Assembly (NCBI GenBank): GCA_028583685.1
Contig: JAMXIF010000003.1
Span: 73,291,817-73,355,816, forward strand
DNA length: 64,000 bases
Direction: 5' to 3'
Origin: Petaurus breviceps papuanus
Lineage: Eukaryota > Chordata > Mammalia > Diprotodontia > Petauridae
Shown here: one piece after another, positions 12,009 through 23,725 of the stretch
Layout of the letters: each line of letters starts with the position of its first letter
Position numbering within the stretch: the stretch's first letter is position 1
Notes under the pieces: model-generated
Databases searched by the model: none
Told to the model about the DNA's origin: nothing
The model's input: only the letters and a program-made list of their open reading frames with translations
Program-made: the position numbers and the translations under genes

Positions 12009-13045
12009 GGGGGAGGTAGAGACAAAATAGCAGAGTAGAGGGAACATAAAATCCAAATTCTTCTAATATTTCTCTCTAAATAACTTTAAAATAACATGTC
12101 AAATCAAAATCTGGAGCATCATGGCCAACAAAAAGTCAGGGTGAGACATTTTTCCAGCCCAAGATAACTTAGGAGATTGGAAGAAAAGGTCAGAGATACT
12201 GGGGTGAGGGCTAAACTGGAGTATGGCAATATAACAATAGCTGTGGGTTTTAGAGTCTTTGCGGCAACAGCAGCAGCAGCAATAATTCTAGGAACTCTCA
12301 CCACATAAAGAAAGTAAGAGGATTGGATAATTGGTGAGGAAGAGATTACAAAGGATCTCTGTGCTGGCACTAGGTGCAGGACTGGGCATCATCTGGCAGC
12401 TCCATAGACCATTGCTTAGTTCTGGGTTGCAGTTCCAGGATAGAGAGGATAACTTGAAGTTGCAAGAAAGGAGAAGCCCTGGTCGAGGTTCAAAAATGGA
12501 GAGAGAGCAGGAGCCCCAGTTCCAGATCATAGATCCAGGGTGAAGAGGAACATTAGAACTTGAAGTTGCAAAGGAAAAGGGCCCCTGGCTGGGTAAGGAC
12601 CAGATTGTAGACTTAGATCACATTACCTTGGAAATACTAAAACTTACAGACCCCCTAGTACTAGTTGTGAAAATTACAGGGCAAAAAACCCTGAATCTTG
12701 AGACATTTTCTCACCCTGCCCTACCCCTGCTCAGGTAAACTGAGTCAGATTTTAACCTAAAGTTCAAAGTCAAGAAATAGGATAGAAAAGTGAGCAAACA
12801 ACTAAAAATGAATTGGACCATTAAAATCTGCTATGGTGATAGAGAAGCTCAAGACAAACTCAGAAGAAGACAATCTTGTGAAAACATCTTATAAGAAAAG
12901 ACTTAAAAGAAATGTGTAGATTGGCTACAAGTCCAATAAGAATACCTACAAGAGCTAAATAAAGAGATAAAAAGAAGAAAAATGATATTAAGCCTGAAAT
13001 AAGAGTGGCACAGGAAAACTTTGGACAAGAAATGGGAACTAATGA
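12009..13045 (+). mobile_element. Old L1/HAL1 copy (5' UTR and start of ORF1)
   Basis: Begins ggggaggtagagacaaaata, a marsupial L1-type 5' end, followed by caaatcaaaatctggagcat and gtgagacatttttccagccc, shared with 6480 and 44330. The body to 12900 parallels the 5' UTR of those copies; 12900-13045 parallels the ORF1 coiled-coil region but is full of stops. The 3' part is absent. Confidence 0.7.
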
Positions 13046-14098
13046 ATTTCCTGTTCACAGAAGGTGAATTCTTGGGGAAATTGCCAAAATATGAATTGAA
13101 CTGCATGGTCTCCAAAGTTTTGTCCAACTTTTAGTTTATTTATGGTTCAATGTGACTATATCTTAGCAGGAAAGAAGCAATAGTCAAAGGTATTTTAGTC
13201 ATTTTGGAATCAGTTGTCCGTCTGCAGACATCACCATCAAATTAACAGGACAAAGATGAAAAATTGCCTCTCCATTTGATTTTAACAGCTCCAATTGAAC
13301 CTGTTTAAACAAGTTTGTAACTCTAAAAAAAGTGGAAAATGGATACAAGCAAGCACAATGACTCTTACTTATCATTTATCAAAGAAGAAATGGGAGGAGA
13401 AAACCTTTCACCAATAAATACTTAATCTCCATTCTAAGTCATATAGTTGGACATCTACAGCCAAGAGTAATGTCAGAATAGAAGCTTGTTTGGAAAGCAC
13501 CATGGAAGAAAAGGATCGAAAATTATAAGCTGTCTCACTTTATGAGGCAGCAAAATCAGTGAAGGAGAAAGTAAATGTGTGGAGACCTTGGCAAGAGATC
13601 CAACAAAGACAGATTATTATGAATACTTAATTTAAAAAAATTATGAACTGAAGAAACACTAAATAAATAGGATTTTTCTACAGTAATTTATTCTCTTTAG
13701 CAACAAGACAAGGGACCCTCATATTTAAAATTCTACCACCCTTAAATTCTGATGTCCAATTGTAATGAAGAAGGGAGTAATGTCATTTGACAAGATGAAG
13801 GAATGAAAAACATTCAAGACTGAAAAGGTGAGATACATAGTGCCTAGCCCACAATGAGACTTAAAAAATGCTTACTTACTGATAGATGCAGTATTAAAGG
13901 AACAGAAGGATCAATTCTCAAGGTATCTCAAAGAGGAGAATATTAAAAAAGAATGGAAAAAATCATAGTGTTTTACTGGGGGGAAAGGTAGCCAGAAATT
14001 AATAAACACTGATCTATGTGTTTGCTTTCTTTGAGAATTGTCTGTCAATGAACTGATGGAACCTGATAAAAACAGGAAAAAGGGACAGATGTAATTTT
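13046..14098. other. Unassigned DNA
   Basis: No gene or repeat recognised. Composition is AT-rich and purine-skewed. Open frames are short with no motif. Confidence 0.35.
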
Positions 14099-14099
14099 G

Positions 14100-15172
14100 C
14101 AATCAATCAATCATCAAATATTTATTAAATGCTTTCTCTATGATAGACACTGTGCTAGGCACTGAGCATACAAAGACAAACGAAACAGTTCTTGCCTTCA
14201 AGAATTTATATTCTTCTTGGTGACACAACATACACACATACCTACATACATATATGTGTATACACACATATGGATTAAAAAAAATGGATACAAAGTTATT
14301 TTAGGGGCAGTCCCTAGCAAATGGAGGATTGGGAGGGTCAGAGAACATATCCCAAGGATGAAGTCCAGTGCAAAGTTATGGAGACAAGAAATGGAGTGTC
14401 ACATGTAAAAGGGCCAGTTTGGCTGGACCATAGAGTCCATGAGTCAGAGTAACATATAAAAATTAAGGAAATGTAGATTGGAAGAAGTTGTGGAGGGCTT
14501 TAAATGGCCAGAAGGAGAATTTACATTTAATCCTAGTTGTAATCAGAAGTTATTAGGGTTTATTGAAAAGGTGAGTGACATGGTCAGATCTGCACTTAAG
14601 GAAAGTCTCTTTGGAAGCTGTGTAGAGGATGGAAGGGATGGGGAAATATTTTGTGCAAGAAGGCCAACTAGTAGTCTATGAAAATATTCCAGATGAGAGG
14701 TGTTGAGAGAATGAATTAGGGTGGTGGCTATTTAGGTGAAGAAGAGGGGACAGGTGTGAAAGATGTGGAAGAAAGAACAAGATCTGGCAGCTGATTGGCT
14801 CAGTAAGAGTGGAGGTTTTAGGAGAACACTGAGGCTGTAAACCTGATTAACAGAAAGAATGGTGGTAAACTTGACAACTAGGGAAGTTCAGGAGTGGAAG
14901 CTGAGAGAAAAGATAATGAATTCTGTTTCAAACATATTAAGCTTGAGATAACTGTAGGATATCTAATTCAAAATAGGTAGTTGGTAATGAGGACCTTGAG
15001 CTTAGGAGAGAGACTAGCATTGGATATATTTATCTTCATGGATCAATTAATTAATTACAATAGAGATGGTAATTAAATCTCTGGGAATTGATGAGGTAAT
15101 CTTGGTAGATGGTATAAAGAGAAAAAATAAAGCCCTGGACAAGAGCCTCATAGCACTCCCACTTTTAGGAGG
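14100..15172 (-). mobile_element. L2 LINE, 3' kilobase
   Basis: Begins with the reversed L2 3' end (caatcaatcaatcatcaaat, atttattaaatgctttctct, gctaggcactgagcatacaa) and runs on through the region that encodes the C-terminal reverse transcriptase part; tggtcagatctgcacttaag and aattgatgaggtaatcttgg are landmarks. An AC/AT-rich microsatellite sits at 14225-14275. Frames are broken throughout. Confidence 0.8.
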
Positions 15173-15955
15173 AATATTTTGCAGATAATTTTCTGTAATG
15201 GGTCACAATTTATGATTATATAATTAACTGATAAGTGTAGAGAAGACAAATTGCTTTCTGTTTATTGTTTATTGAATTTAAGAAAGCATTTGCCATTTCA
15301 GAACAAAATACAACTTTGAAGGCTCTCTTTAGGCAGGATGTCTCATTATCTATCTATCTTTCTATCTGTCTATCTGTCTGTCTGTCTATAATATGATTCC
15401 ATGCAAGATATGATTATATTATATATGTATTTTTCAACAGCCCAGTGAGTATTAACATTAAGGATAGGTGGAAATAGAGCTTCATTAAAAGACTTGACCA
15501 GTGCCATGCATGGGATCCAATGGAAAAAGGATTTCCTTTTGGACACAAGGTTCTCCTAATGCTCCAATTCATAGATGTATCACCTTAATTTTGTATTGGG
15601 GATTTGGTCCATGCCTAAACCACATAAAATGGCACCATCTATGTCAAAGATACTGGAAGATCTGCTTTTGGGAGATAAGAGAACTGGCCTATGTGTGGGC
15701 ATTGTGCATTGACCTACCATGTAGCTGCATGTAGCCTTTTTCCACTTAACTGTTCAGTCAAAACTCTCTGCATTTTTAAAACCACTTGATTGAGCACAAT
15801 TTGAGATTTTCCTGCATTTGGGTCTGATGGTGAAAGATTCTTTCATTCTCAGCAGGTGATGCCATATGATAAATGGCAATGGCCTGATACTGAAAGAGTT
15901 TGGTTTAACCATCAAAAGTGGAAAAGTAAAGTGGATAAAAAACACACAATATGAC
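15173..15955. other. Unassigned DNA with a tetranucleotide tract
   Basis: A (TCTA/TCTG)n tract lies at about 15346-15390. The rest shows no repeat or gene I can name; a 77-codon open frame at 15501-15734 has no recognisable motif. Confidence 0.35.
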
Positions 15956-16400
15956 AGGCAGCTTTGATGTAGAGGCTGTTGAATTAGTCTTTTAATGTGT
16001 ATTTATTGGGCAAGTGCTACAGATGGATAATGAAATGGACACAGAATTGAGTATACTTAATGAGTCAATTTAATATGAATCTAATAAGCTCAGTATAAAC
16101 CAGTAGGATGATTTAGGAACCCAAAAAACTAATGCCACCTTAGACTGCATAAAGAAAAGTGTAGTATCTCAAATGAAAGCAATAGTTTCATTATACTTTT
16201 CCTGGTCTGCTTACCTCTGAAATATTGTGTTCAGTTCTAGGCATCACATTCTAAGAAAGACATTAACAAGATGCAACATTTCCAGAAGAGAGTAAACAGG
16301 TTGACGAGAAGACTGGAGAGCACACCAATGATGGTCAGTTAAAAGAACCATGTTTAGCATGGAGAAAAGATTTGGGTAGGTGAGAGTGAGTGAACTGAGG
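15956..16400 (+). mobile_element. L3/CR1 LINE fragment (C-terminal RT region)
   Basis: 16100-16170 reads near KTNATLDCIKKSVVSQ, a decayed KANAILGCIKRGIVSR. It is followed by aatattgtgttcagttctag (for EYCVQFW) and aagaaagacattaacaagat (for KKDIxxLE). These are consecutive blocks of the CR1/L3 reverse transcriptase C-terminus. Several stops. Confidence 0.7.
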
Positions 16401-17030
16401 ATACCTAAATGGTACACTAGTACTTTATTGCTTTGACAGTAAAGTCAAACTCCTCACTAAATAGAATTCTCTATGAAGGATTCATTGAGAAACATGGGCA
16501 AGGATTACAGGGGGATAAAAAGGCACAGAAGATGTATAATCCAAATCAATGGAGGGAATGCCCTCTGCTCCCAATAAAATTACACTTCTGTCAAAGTACC
16601 ATGCTTTCAATGTAACTCTCAATGTAGTCCTCAAACTGTGAGTGAGCCCTTCAGATACATGACATCAAACCTACACGTACGCATGCACACACACACACAC
16701 ACATATAAAATGATTTTTTTTTTGCATAAGCACACATGGAGGAAAACCAAACACTTAAAACTGTCAGTTTAAATGCCTAGACTTAATGTATCTATTCTAC
16801 TCCCTCTATTTCTTCAAGCAGCATATGGATCATCACTTTGTATTCCTTTTCTAAAACACCATTCCCTTTCCTTCCCTCCTAATCACTCCTCTAAGTGTTT
16901 TTCCTTTCTCTATCTCTTCTTCCTTACTACTTATTTCCTAGGTTCTGGGATATGTACAATAGAATTGTGAGCTCTCGTTGTAGTCATTGCAAGAATGTGA
17001 AAGGAAACGATCAATATTTGTTTCATGTTT
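16401..17030. other. Unassigned DNA with a (CA)n tract
   Basis: (CA)n at about 16685-16705. A pyrimidine-rich stretch at 16780-16940 has no recognised identity. Confidence 0.35.
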
Positions 17031-17034
17031 CAGT

Positions 17035-17135
17035 GTAGAACAGTGAAGAGTGCTAGATTTTGAGTTAGAGTGCCTGGGTTTGATTCTTGACACTACCACA
17101 TATGGGTAGTACATATGTGACCTTAAATAAGTGTT
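17035..17135 (+). mobile_element. MIR-like SINE fragment
   Basis: gagttagagtgcctgggttt and atatgtgaccttaaataagt match the MIR head and middle. The 3' half is missing where an LTR begins. Confidence 0.45.
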
Positions 17136-17143
17136 TTAATGGT

Positions 17144-18130
17144 TGTGTTGGAGTTGGGGCTCTGCATACCCAAAAACTTTCGGGGTTTTATGAGGTGTTG
17201 TGGTGGAACTGTCTCAAAGAATTCAGAGTCAGACAACTAATCCAAGTATTTATTGAGATTGATGCCTCTCACGAAGCAGGCTAAGTTCCAAGAGGAACCA
17301 GCAACTTCAGAGAAAACAAGATGGATTTTTATAGGGTAAAGATGCAATTACATAACAGAAGTCATGGATATTAAATGGCAGGAGGGGTTTGTTTAATGGA
17401 TGAAGGGTCTCAGTCACAGTGGGACTGTGCACGTGATTAAACACAATGCATACAGAAAAAAACAATTTGGGGGGGTACCTATGTATGATAATGATATTAT
17501 AATAAGCCTCTCTAGGTCATAAATTTACTCTATCTCAGTTTTTTTTTTTCTTTTTGGAGGGGAGAAGGTAGGGAAATTGGGGTTAACTGACTTGCCCAAG
17601 GTCACATGGCTAGTTTTGTATTGTGTCTGAGGCTGGATTTGAATTCAGGTCCTTCTGACTCTAGGGCCAGTGCTCTATTCACTGTGCCATCTGGCTGCCC
17701 CTCTAGGTCAGTTGTTTACTACTGTATAGATGTCTACTTAGGGAAAGCCCCTTCTATTGTTTTGGGTTCCATATCCTGCTTAGGCATCTTGGTGGTGCTG
17801 CTTTCTGATTGGCTGACTATTGTGGTCTTATCTGGGACTAGATGAATGTGGTTGTGATTGAGTGCATAGACACACCTTTTTCTGTGGGAATGGTTCTGGG
17901 GGCAGTGACTAGATAGAGGCAGTGACTGGGATCCCATTATATGGACATGCTGGCTGTTCTGTGAGAACTATGAGTTCATGGACATACCTGTTGTTCTAGG
18001 GAGCAGTGAGGCATATATGAAGAAGTCAGGATATTGGCAGGGGGGCTAGGTAGGTTCAGTGGCCTGATGTTCAGTGGGGCCTATAATGAAGTTAGAATAT
18101 TGGGGCTGAGGGCAGCTTTATTAGGATTCC
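17144..18130 (-). mobile_element. LTR fossil, minus strand, with WSINE inside
   Basis: On the minus strand it has a TATA-like ctataaaaatcc, a polyadenylation signal in ctcaataaatacttgg, and an end reading ccaactccaacaca. The body from about 17290 to 17530 is shared with the LTR at 33920-34480. It is a broken, probably solitary LTR of an endogenous retrovirus; no internal genes adjoin it. The right end is approximate. It is older than the SINE it contains. Confidence 0.65.
17535..17700 (-). mobile_element. WSINE1-type SINE in an LTR fossil
   Basis: T-run, ctttttggaggggagaaggt, ggttaactgacttgcccaag, head ending gccatctggctgcccc. Imperfect target duplication ctcta(tc/gg)tcag on the two sides. 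Confidence 0.9.
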
Positions 18131-18134
18131 TCAG

Positions 18135-18235
18135 TTCAAGGTCTCAGCTTTTTCATCAATAAAATAAGGGGTTTGGATTAAATGGCCTGCAAGATCACTT
18201 TCAGTTCTAAATCTTTCATCCTATCTCTCAGTGAA
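18135..18235 (+). mobile_element. MIR-like 3' fragment
   Basis: aataaaataaggggtttgga, ttaaatggcctgcaagatca and cagttctaaatctttcatcc match the tail shared by several MIR-like SINEs here (25230, 24040). Confidence 0.5.
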
Positions 18236-18784
18236 TGAGACTAGAAGCCATATTCATTTTCTTTTGTTAAAGAGAGTCAGGGACTCTAGTCTGGCTATAT
18301 AGCACCAAGACAATTGGCTGAAAAATATGTGTCTCTTACCTGGTTGTTTTATGACCATGATACAATGCTCCACACCTTAAATCCTGATTTGCCTTAATAT
18401 TTTGGATTGAAGCGATTGGTTGTTTTTTGATCTTATAAATAGTCTAAATCTTGCTTAAGTAAAGCTTTGGCATGTCTCCATGTAATGTGGAGATGTGGAA
18501 GGATAGAGAACAGAAGACATAGGGCTAGAGAACATCTACATACATGGAGAAAAAGAACATCTTTCAGTTCAAGAAATCAGTTAGGGGCAGGTGGTAGAAG
18601 ACTTGAGCTGGACACATTTGAATGATTAATCAGTGCAGAGATGTCCTCTTTGAATCCTTAGGTTGGGAATTTTGTCTTATTTTGGGAAGTGTTCTTTCTG
18701 AATTCTTCTTCCTCTTCTCCGTCTTTTTTCATAATACAGTGCAAATCTTCTGAGCATTGAATGATGAGTTGGTATAAAGTTAAT
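18236..18784. other. Unassigned DNA
   Basis: No repeat, gene or RNA recognised. Confidence 0.35.
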
Positions 18785-19100
18785 GGGATGTAAGATCTTC
18801 CTGCCCATGTGGAGCCCATTAAGGGGAGCTTGCTTAGGGGAGGCTTACTTGTAGGAAGGTTTTCACAGCTTTTGCTAATTTCTAATTAGGCATTGAGTCA
18901 TGAGGGTTGTGATACACTCTGGCTCTAAAAAGGGTATATATACTCTGAGGCTAGCATTTCACTTCAGGGCTTACTCATTGGAAGACTGTTCTTGTGATTT
19001 GACCAGATGAGACTTTTTGGGTAGCCGTTAAGGCCCCCCACCCCCACCCTGGCTTTGAAAAACCCAGATGCCGGTGCTTCTCTCTCTGGTAACACTCTCA

Positions 19101-19132
<32 letters not shown>

Positions 19133-19410
19133 GTATATGTATATATATGTGTGTGTATATATGTATATATGTATATTTACATATATATTATACATATACA
19201 CTTTCACACACATATTGCCTTAGTCATACAGTTGGGTTCTGTGCTAATTTTCTTAGAAGCCCTGTCTGTTGGTCTTTATTTCTCTACTTGTATTTTCTCT
19301 GAAGTTCAGGGTGCTGACTTTTCCCCTGAACTAATGAATGTAATTAAAAAGATTATTGACCCCTTGAATAGCTATCTTTCCTAGTAAATCAGATCTAAGG
19401 ACCTGTGCTA
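18785..19410 (+). mobile_element. LTR fossil, plus strand
   Basis: U3-like stretch to 18930, a TATA box in agggtatatatactctg at about 18940, then a leader, and an R-U5-like end with ttcagggtgctgacttttcc and cctgtgctagca. The end region is shared with the LTR at 1-610. A long TC/TG/TA microsatellite (19085-19215) interrupts it. It is a broken LTR with no internal genes adjoining. Ends are approximate; I could not fix a target duplication. Confidence 0.6.
19085..19215. repeat. Compound (TC)n(TA/TG)n microsatellite
   Basis: (CT)n at 19095-19118 followed by alternating TATATG/TGTGTA units. It produces apparent open frames of low-complexity residues on both strands. Confidence 0.9.
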
Positions 19411-20375
19411 GCATCCATCCTGGGTATGCCAGCTGCAGCTGGGTGGGGGGAAGGGAATAATGAGATGGATTTTCTCTGGCTGCTTGCTAGGTTATTGAGA
19501 GATAGGAGCAAGAGCACATCCCTAGTTTGATTTTTTTATTGAAATAAGGAGGAAAGGTCCCAGTGTCTTCATTGTAAGATTATACTTAAAGCAGATATAA
19601 GTGCTAATGAACATAGTCACATTGAGCGAGCTCTTTTTGCCCCTTATTAGGATTGCTCCAGATATAGTTGCATTGAAACATTGAGAATTCTGCTACCCAC
19701 CTCTGCAAATGTTTGTTGCCTGATTGCCTACAAATACCTTCCACATCTTTTACCTGGTAATTATATGCTGAAAAAGATGAAGTGAAGGTGACCATTGTAA
19801 AAGGTCATCATTTGAAATGTAAAGGTCAACAAAGTAGCTATTACAAGTGAGTTTAGTTTGGATAATTATACATTTTTGGTAGAAGGAACCTGCTTTTCAG
19901 GGAAGGCTGGGTTGAGCTGCTTCATTCTCATTCCCCTTTCCCTTTTGTGGATACATTCATAAAGTATCCATGAATGAATTCATATCTGGGAAATTAGAGG
20001 GGCAGTCAAAGGTTTCCATGGCAGAGGCAATTTCATAAGAAGAAAGAACGTTTATTAAGAAAGCTCTACAGCCTTTGTGAAGATGATTTATTTCATATCC
20101 CTAGATATTAGTTATTCCAAAAGTAGTTAGTGTCTAATGTTTAGGAATGGAACATTCTAGTGCCTTCCAAGAGAGGTGCAGGTTAATTAAAGATTCACCA
20201 TCTTCACCTCTGATCTCAGGATAAGTCTATCCAATCACAATTCAGTTTTATAGGCTAAGCTTAATGATTTAACCATCATTCATCTGGAGATTTTGTCAGT
20301 TATGAAATGATTTGAATAGAGGACATGAGGTTGGCTAGGGAAGAAAGAAAATAAAGATTGAATAACTATGCTTTT
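19411..20375. other. Unassigned DNA
   Basis: No gene or named repeat recognised. The boundary with the preceding LTR is uncertain. Confidence 0.35.
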
Positions 20376-20545
20376 CCCAAAGTAGAATAAGCTGTCATGG
20401 AAGGTACCCTGTTTTTCTTCATTGGAGCTATTTAAGTACAGGTTGGCATGTTATAGAAAGGATTCTTGTTCATCATTAGATGCACTTAGTTTAGACTGAA
20501 TAGGCCTTGAAGTACTTTCCAGTTCTGAGAGTCTGTGAAAACTTT
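20376..20545 (+). mobile_element. L3/CR1 3' end fragment
   Basis: aaagtagaataagctgtcat, aggattcttgttcatcatta, then tgaataggccttgaagtact, cagttctgagagtctgtgaa. This is the CR1/L3 tail in order (AxVEWAxx..., then gggattc...tggcct..cagctctgagattctgtga). Confidence 0.65.
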
Positions 20546-20739
20546 TGGATAAGTACTCATTTTTCTGAAGAAAAAATCAAAAGTATGTACTGAGTACCCT
20601 AGAAAGGGACCTACACTGGTTAGAATAAAAAATCTTAGGAGAGCTGAGTGTGTAAGTTCAGAGTGTTCTATTTCTTGATCTTTATTAATTTGGTAACTTA
20701 TTCTAAACACGTCTTGTTAATCTATCACCAATTATCTCT

Positions 20740-20835
20740 TAGGCATCTGCCACGTGAGGAACTATACTTAGTATTAGTGATACAAAGACAAAAATAAAAC
20801 AGTCCCTGTCCTTGAAGGGCTTTTAGAAAATTGAT
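20740..20835 (-). mobile_element. L2/MIR 3' end fragment
   Basis: gtgatacaaagacaaaaata and acagtccctgtccttgaagg match the reversed L2 3' UTR. Too short to assign to a subfamily. Confidence 0.5.
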
Positions 20836-21035
20836 ATTGGCATCTTTTTTTTTCTTTTTACAACACTAATCTTCCCCTGTATCCCTCCCTCTCACAGAGA
20901 TCTATTCCTTATAACATTTTTTAAGGAGGAAAAAAATTCAGCAAAATCAATCAACTCATTGAAAAAAATCTGACACATTCTATCTTAATGTACTGGTATT
21001 TATAAGCAAATTCTTCATCACCTACTCTCTACCTA
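20836..21035. other. Unassigned DNA
   Basis: Short unassigned stretch with T-run and A-run. Confidence 0.3.
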
Positions 21036-21345
21036 ACAGCATCACAGAGTTGGAAGAGACCGTTAAGACTATCTAGTCCAATTAATACCACGTGGACAGT
21101 GAAATTTCTCTATGGTCTTGCTGACAAATGATGACCTCTGATGATGGATAACCCACAGCCTACTAAGGCAGCTCATTCTACTTTGGGATAGATCTAATTG
21201 TTAGAATGTTGTCCCTTATATTAGTTAAGGCTAAGTCTATCTCTCTGCAACTTTCTTCCACTTCTCTGGTTCCACCCTGTGAGGCAAAGCAGGACAAATC
21301 TGTCTAACCCCCTCTTCCACCAGATGTTTGAAAGATTAATTGTTT
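21036..21345 (-). mobile_element. L3/CR1 3' end
   Basis: Reverse-oriented tail: atcacagagttggaagagac, tatctagtccaattaatacc, cagctcattctactttggga, gatctaattgttagaatgtt, ctaaccccctcttccaccag. This is the canonical CR1-group 3' region read backwards, nearly complete. Confidence 0.75.
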
Positions 21346-22039
21346 AAACTATTGATCCTAAAACAGGACTGTTGGGAATGTAGGACAATGCCCTTTTTTT
21401 CATACCAAACAGTAAAGACCTGTACTTAAGTACATCTACTTAAGGAAACCTTATAAAGTGGTTTAAACAAACAAGCATAGAAAAAACACCCAGTCTTGTA
21501 TTTTTTCCTTATTCAAGGTCTTTGATTCTCGTTCTTGCTACCCATTCTTTTTGGCCACTTGCCTCTGGCAGATTTCTGGAACTAAACTGGTTGCTGGTGT
21601 TTGAATATGTTTGGTTTAAGTTTTTTTGTCTGATTGTTGTAGTGCTATTATTAAGAGAGTATTTAGTAGACAGTTGTAGTAGGTATTGGAAAGGAAATAT
21701 GTATGCATTTTATGTGAGTGTGTATGTGAAAGACAGAGAAAGAGACAGATAGAAAGATAGAGACAGAAATAGAGTGACAGAGAGAGATGCAAATAGAGAG
21801 ACCGAAGGAAACAAAAGGAGACCTAGAGAAATGACTTTAGGGCATCTGTATATTCTGGAAGGCATAAAATAATAGGAAAGGGACATTAGCATTCCACTGG
21901 ATAACCAAAATCTCTACAATGATAACAAGCATATTTGAGATGAGACAGTAGAAATAAGAGAGAAAGAGATGCAGACAGAAGGATCCCGTAGCAAACTAAC
22001 AGAAAAAAAAAAGAATATTAAAAAATGAAGGATAAAAGT
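21346..22039. other. Unassigned DNA with a GA-rich tract
   Basis: A purine tract at about 21726-21830 (repeats of agacagagaaag type) is simple sequence. Otherwise nothing recognised. Confidence 0.35.
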
Positions 22040-23040
22040 TTTCAATCCACCTACCTCCTCCCCCCTCCCCAATATGATCAATTTCTTAGTTCTGCTTACA
22101 GTATTTTGGCTTTTGGAGATCCAGGGGATGTTGTTTTCAGTTGGACAGTTCTATTCTAAACACAAGGAATTAAAGAGTTATAATTATTAGCAGCAGATAG
22201 TCCCCATGAAAACAAGGTACATTAGTTGCAAGGGGACCTGGAATAATTTACTTCCACATAATAGCTTTATGATAGACCCACTCAAACAGAGTGCTGGGGA
22301 GCCTGCAATGATTCATCTGCCTCCTCTAACTGTTACCATTCAAATAGCATTTGAGCATTGTAAACAAAAGTTCTTTTATTGTATGCTTGGAACTGTAAGA
22401 CAGCTGCAGAGTTCCAGAGGAAAATGCTGCAATGCAGCTCTTCTCTCCTGTTTTCATAACAAATCTCTGTTGGCATGTACCACACTGAGGCGGAGTTACC
22501 ACACAAGCAGACTGCTTTTTGCTCCTGTCTGCAGACCCTCTGTCTCCAGAATCCACATGGATTAAAGCCCCCCTCAACTTCCTTGTGGGAGTGTAAAGGG
22601 GGAGAATAGGAGATGCCCACATAGGAATTAGCCCCTTTTATTTTATTCAAAAAGCATTTTGTTAGATTCTGTCAAGAAATTTCTCAACTTGACCTTGTCC
22701 CTTTTTATAAAGACAGTCAAATGTATAGTGTGGTTCTCCTTACTTTTTTGAAAAACCATTTGTCAGGATGGGGATCTAGGATCTGGGTGTTCAGAAAGAA
22801 TTTGTTTCAAAGGGTATGATTAAGAGGTCAGAGTGAATTAACCTTGCAGTGGCCATTGAGATGCATGGCCATTAACCAGAGGCATTGGGGACTTTTCAAA
22901 CCACTGTAATTGCTTGGCCTAGAACTGACCCATTTCACATTTCTGTATAAACTTGAATGGATGATTAATAACATATATGAAGTAATCAGGAACTTTCATT
23001 CTAATGGGATGTTGTTGTAGATATCATTGATCCCTCTCTT
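22040..23040. other. Repeat-poor island
   Basis: I see no SINE, LINE or LTR signature over about 1 kb. Between 22206 and 22650 long open stretches occur on both strands at once (119, 98 and 105 codons), which points to locally low stop frequency and not to one coding frame. No splice or domain evidence supports an exon. A conserved non-coding element is possible but untested. Confidence 0.35.
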
Positions 23041-23121
23041 AAAATTTGAAATGCAGCTGCAAAGTAGGAATCAGGCAGATAGGAGAAAGGAAACCTAAAT
23101 TTAGAGATTCAGGAACAATCA

Positions 23122-23360
23122 TTTCTATATATATATATATATATATATTAAGCACCTACTGTATACACAACACTTGGGAGTTGCTACTCCTGACCTCATG
23201 CAGTTTAAAGTCCAGTAGGGTTAAAAAGACATTTTATCAGAAATAAATGAGAGAATAAGCAAAATGAAGTGTATATATGAGGCCTGAGGAAGTAGCTTGA
23301 TATGTGCTGGGGGACCAAGGAAGCTTTATGGAGTAGGTTAGAATTTAAGGATAGGTAGGA
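23122..23360 (-). mobile_element. L2 3' fragment with (TA)n
   Basis: After a (TA)n run (23126-23149), ttaagcacctactgtataca and the following tgcagtttaaagtccagtag and aggaagctttatggagtagg match the reversed L2 3' end. Confidence 0.65.
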
Positions 23361-23394
23361 AACTAACAGGCAAAGAAGAAAAAGAGTTGGGATG

Positions 23395-23560
23395 GGGAAA
23401 GGAGTTTAGAGATCCTCTGGTTCAGCTGCCTCATTTTTGCAGAGAGGAAAATGAGGCCTTGAGAGGGTAAATCATTTATCAAAGGTAATACCAGGCTCAG
23501 GGACTGGACATAGGTCTTCTGACACCAGAAAGAGGGCACTCTTGACCATAACGTGTGGGC
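23395..23560 (-). mobile_element. MIR-like SINE fragment
   Basis: tcatttttgcagagaggaaa, gaggccttgagagggtaaat, aaggtaataccaggctcagg: reversed MIR CORE and head, truncated. Confidence 0.5.
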
Positions 23561-23725
23561 CTGTAGCACTAAGGGTCTACAAACAGAGCATAGTTTCCTT
23601 GGGTACTTGCTGTCTGCAGAACCTGGTTTTCCACTTTGCTTGTACTGAGCAGGCAATGACCTAGTTTGTGTTATTAACCAGCTAACCCCTGAAATACTTC
23701 TATTCATCCTTTTCCATTGATTCAA
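23561..23725. other. Unassigned DNA
   Basis: Nothing recognised in this short stretch. Confidence 0.3.

Noticed and set aside
17511-17710. tctaggtca at 17511 and 17702 as the WSINE target duplication
   Set aside because: The left copy is not next to the SINE tail. The adjacent ctctatctcag / ctctaggtcag pair fits better.
19028-19384. 109-codon frame with YIYVYICVCIY-type residues
   Set aside because: Microsatellite within an LTR fossil.
22206-22650. Three overlapping open frames of about 100 codons
   Set aside because: On both strands, no motif, no splice pattern; reported only as a repeat-poor island.
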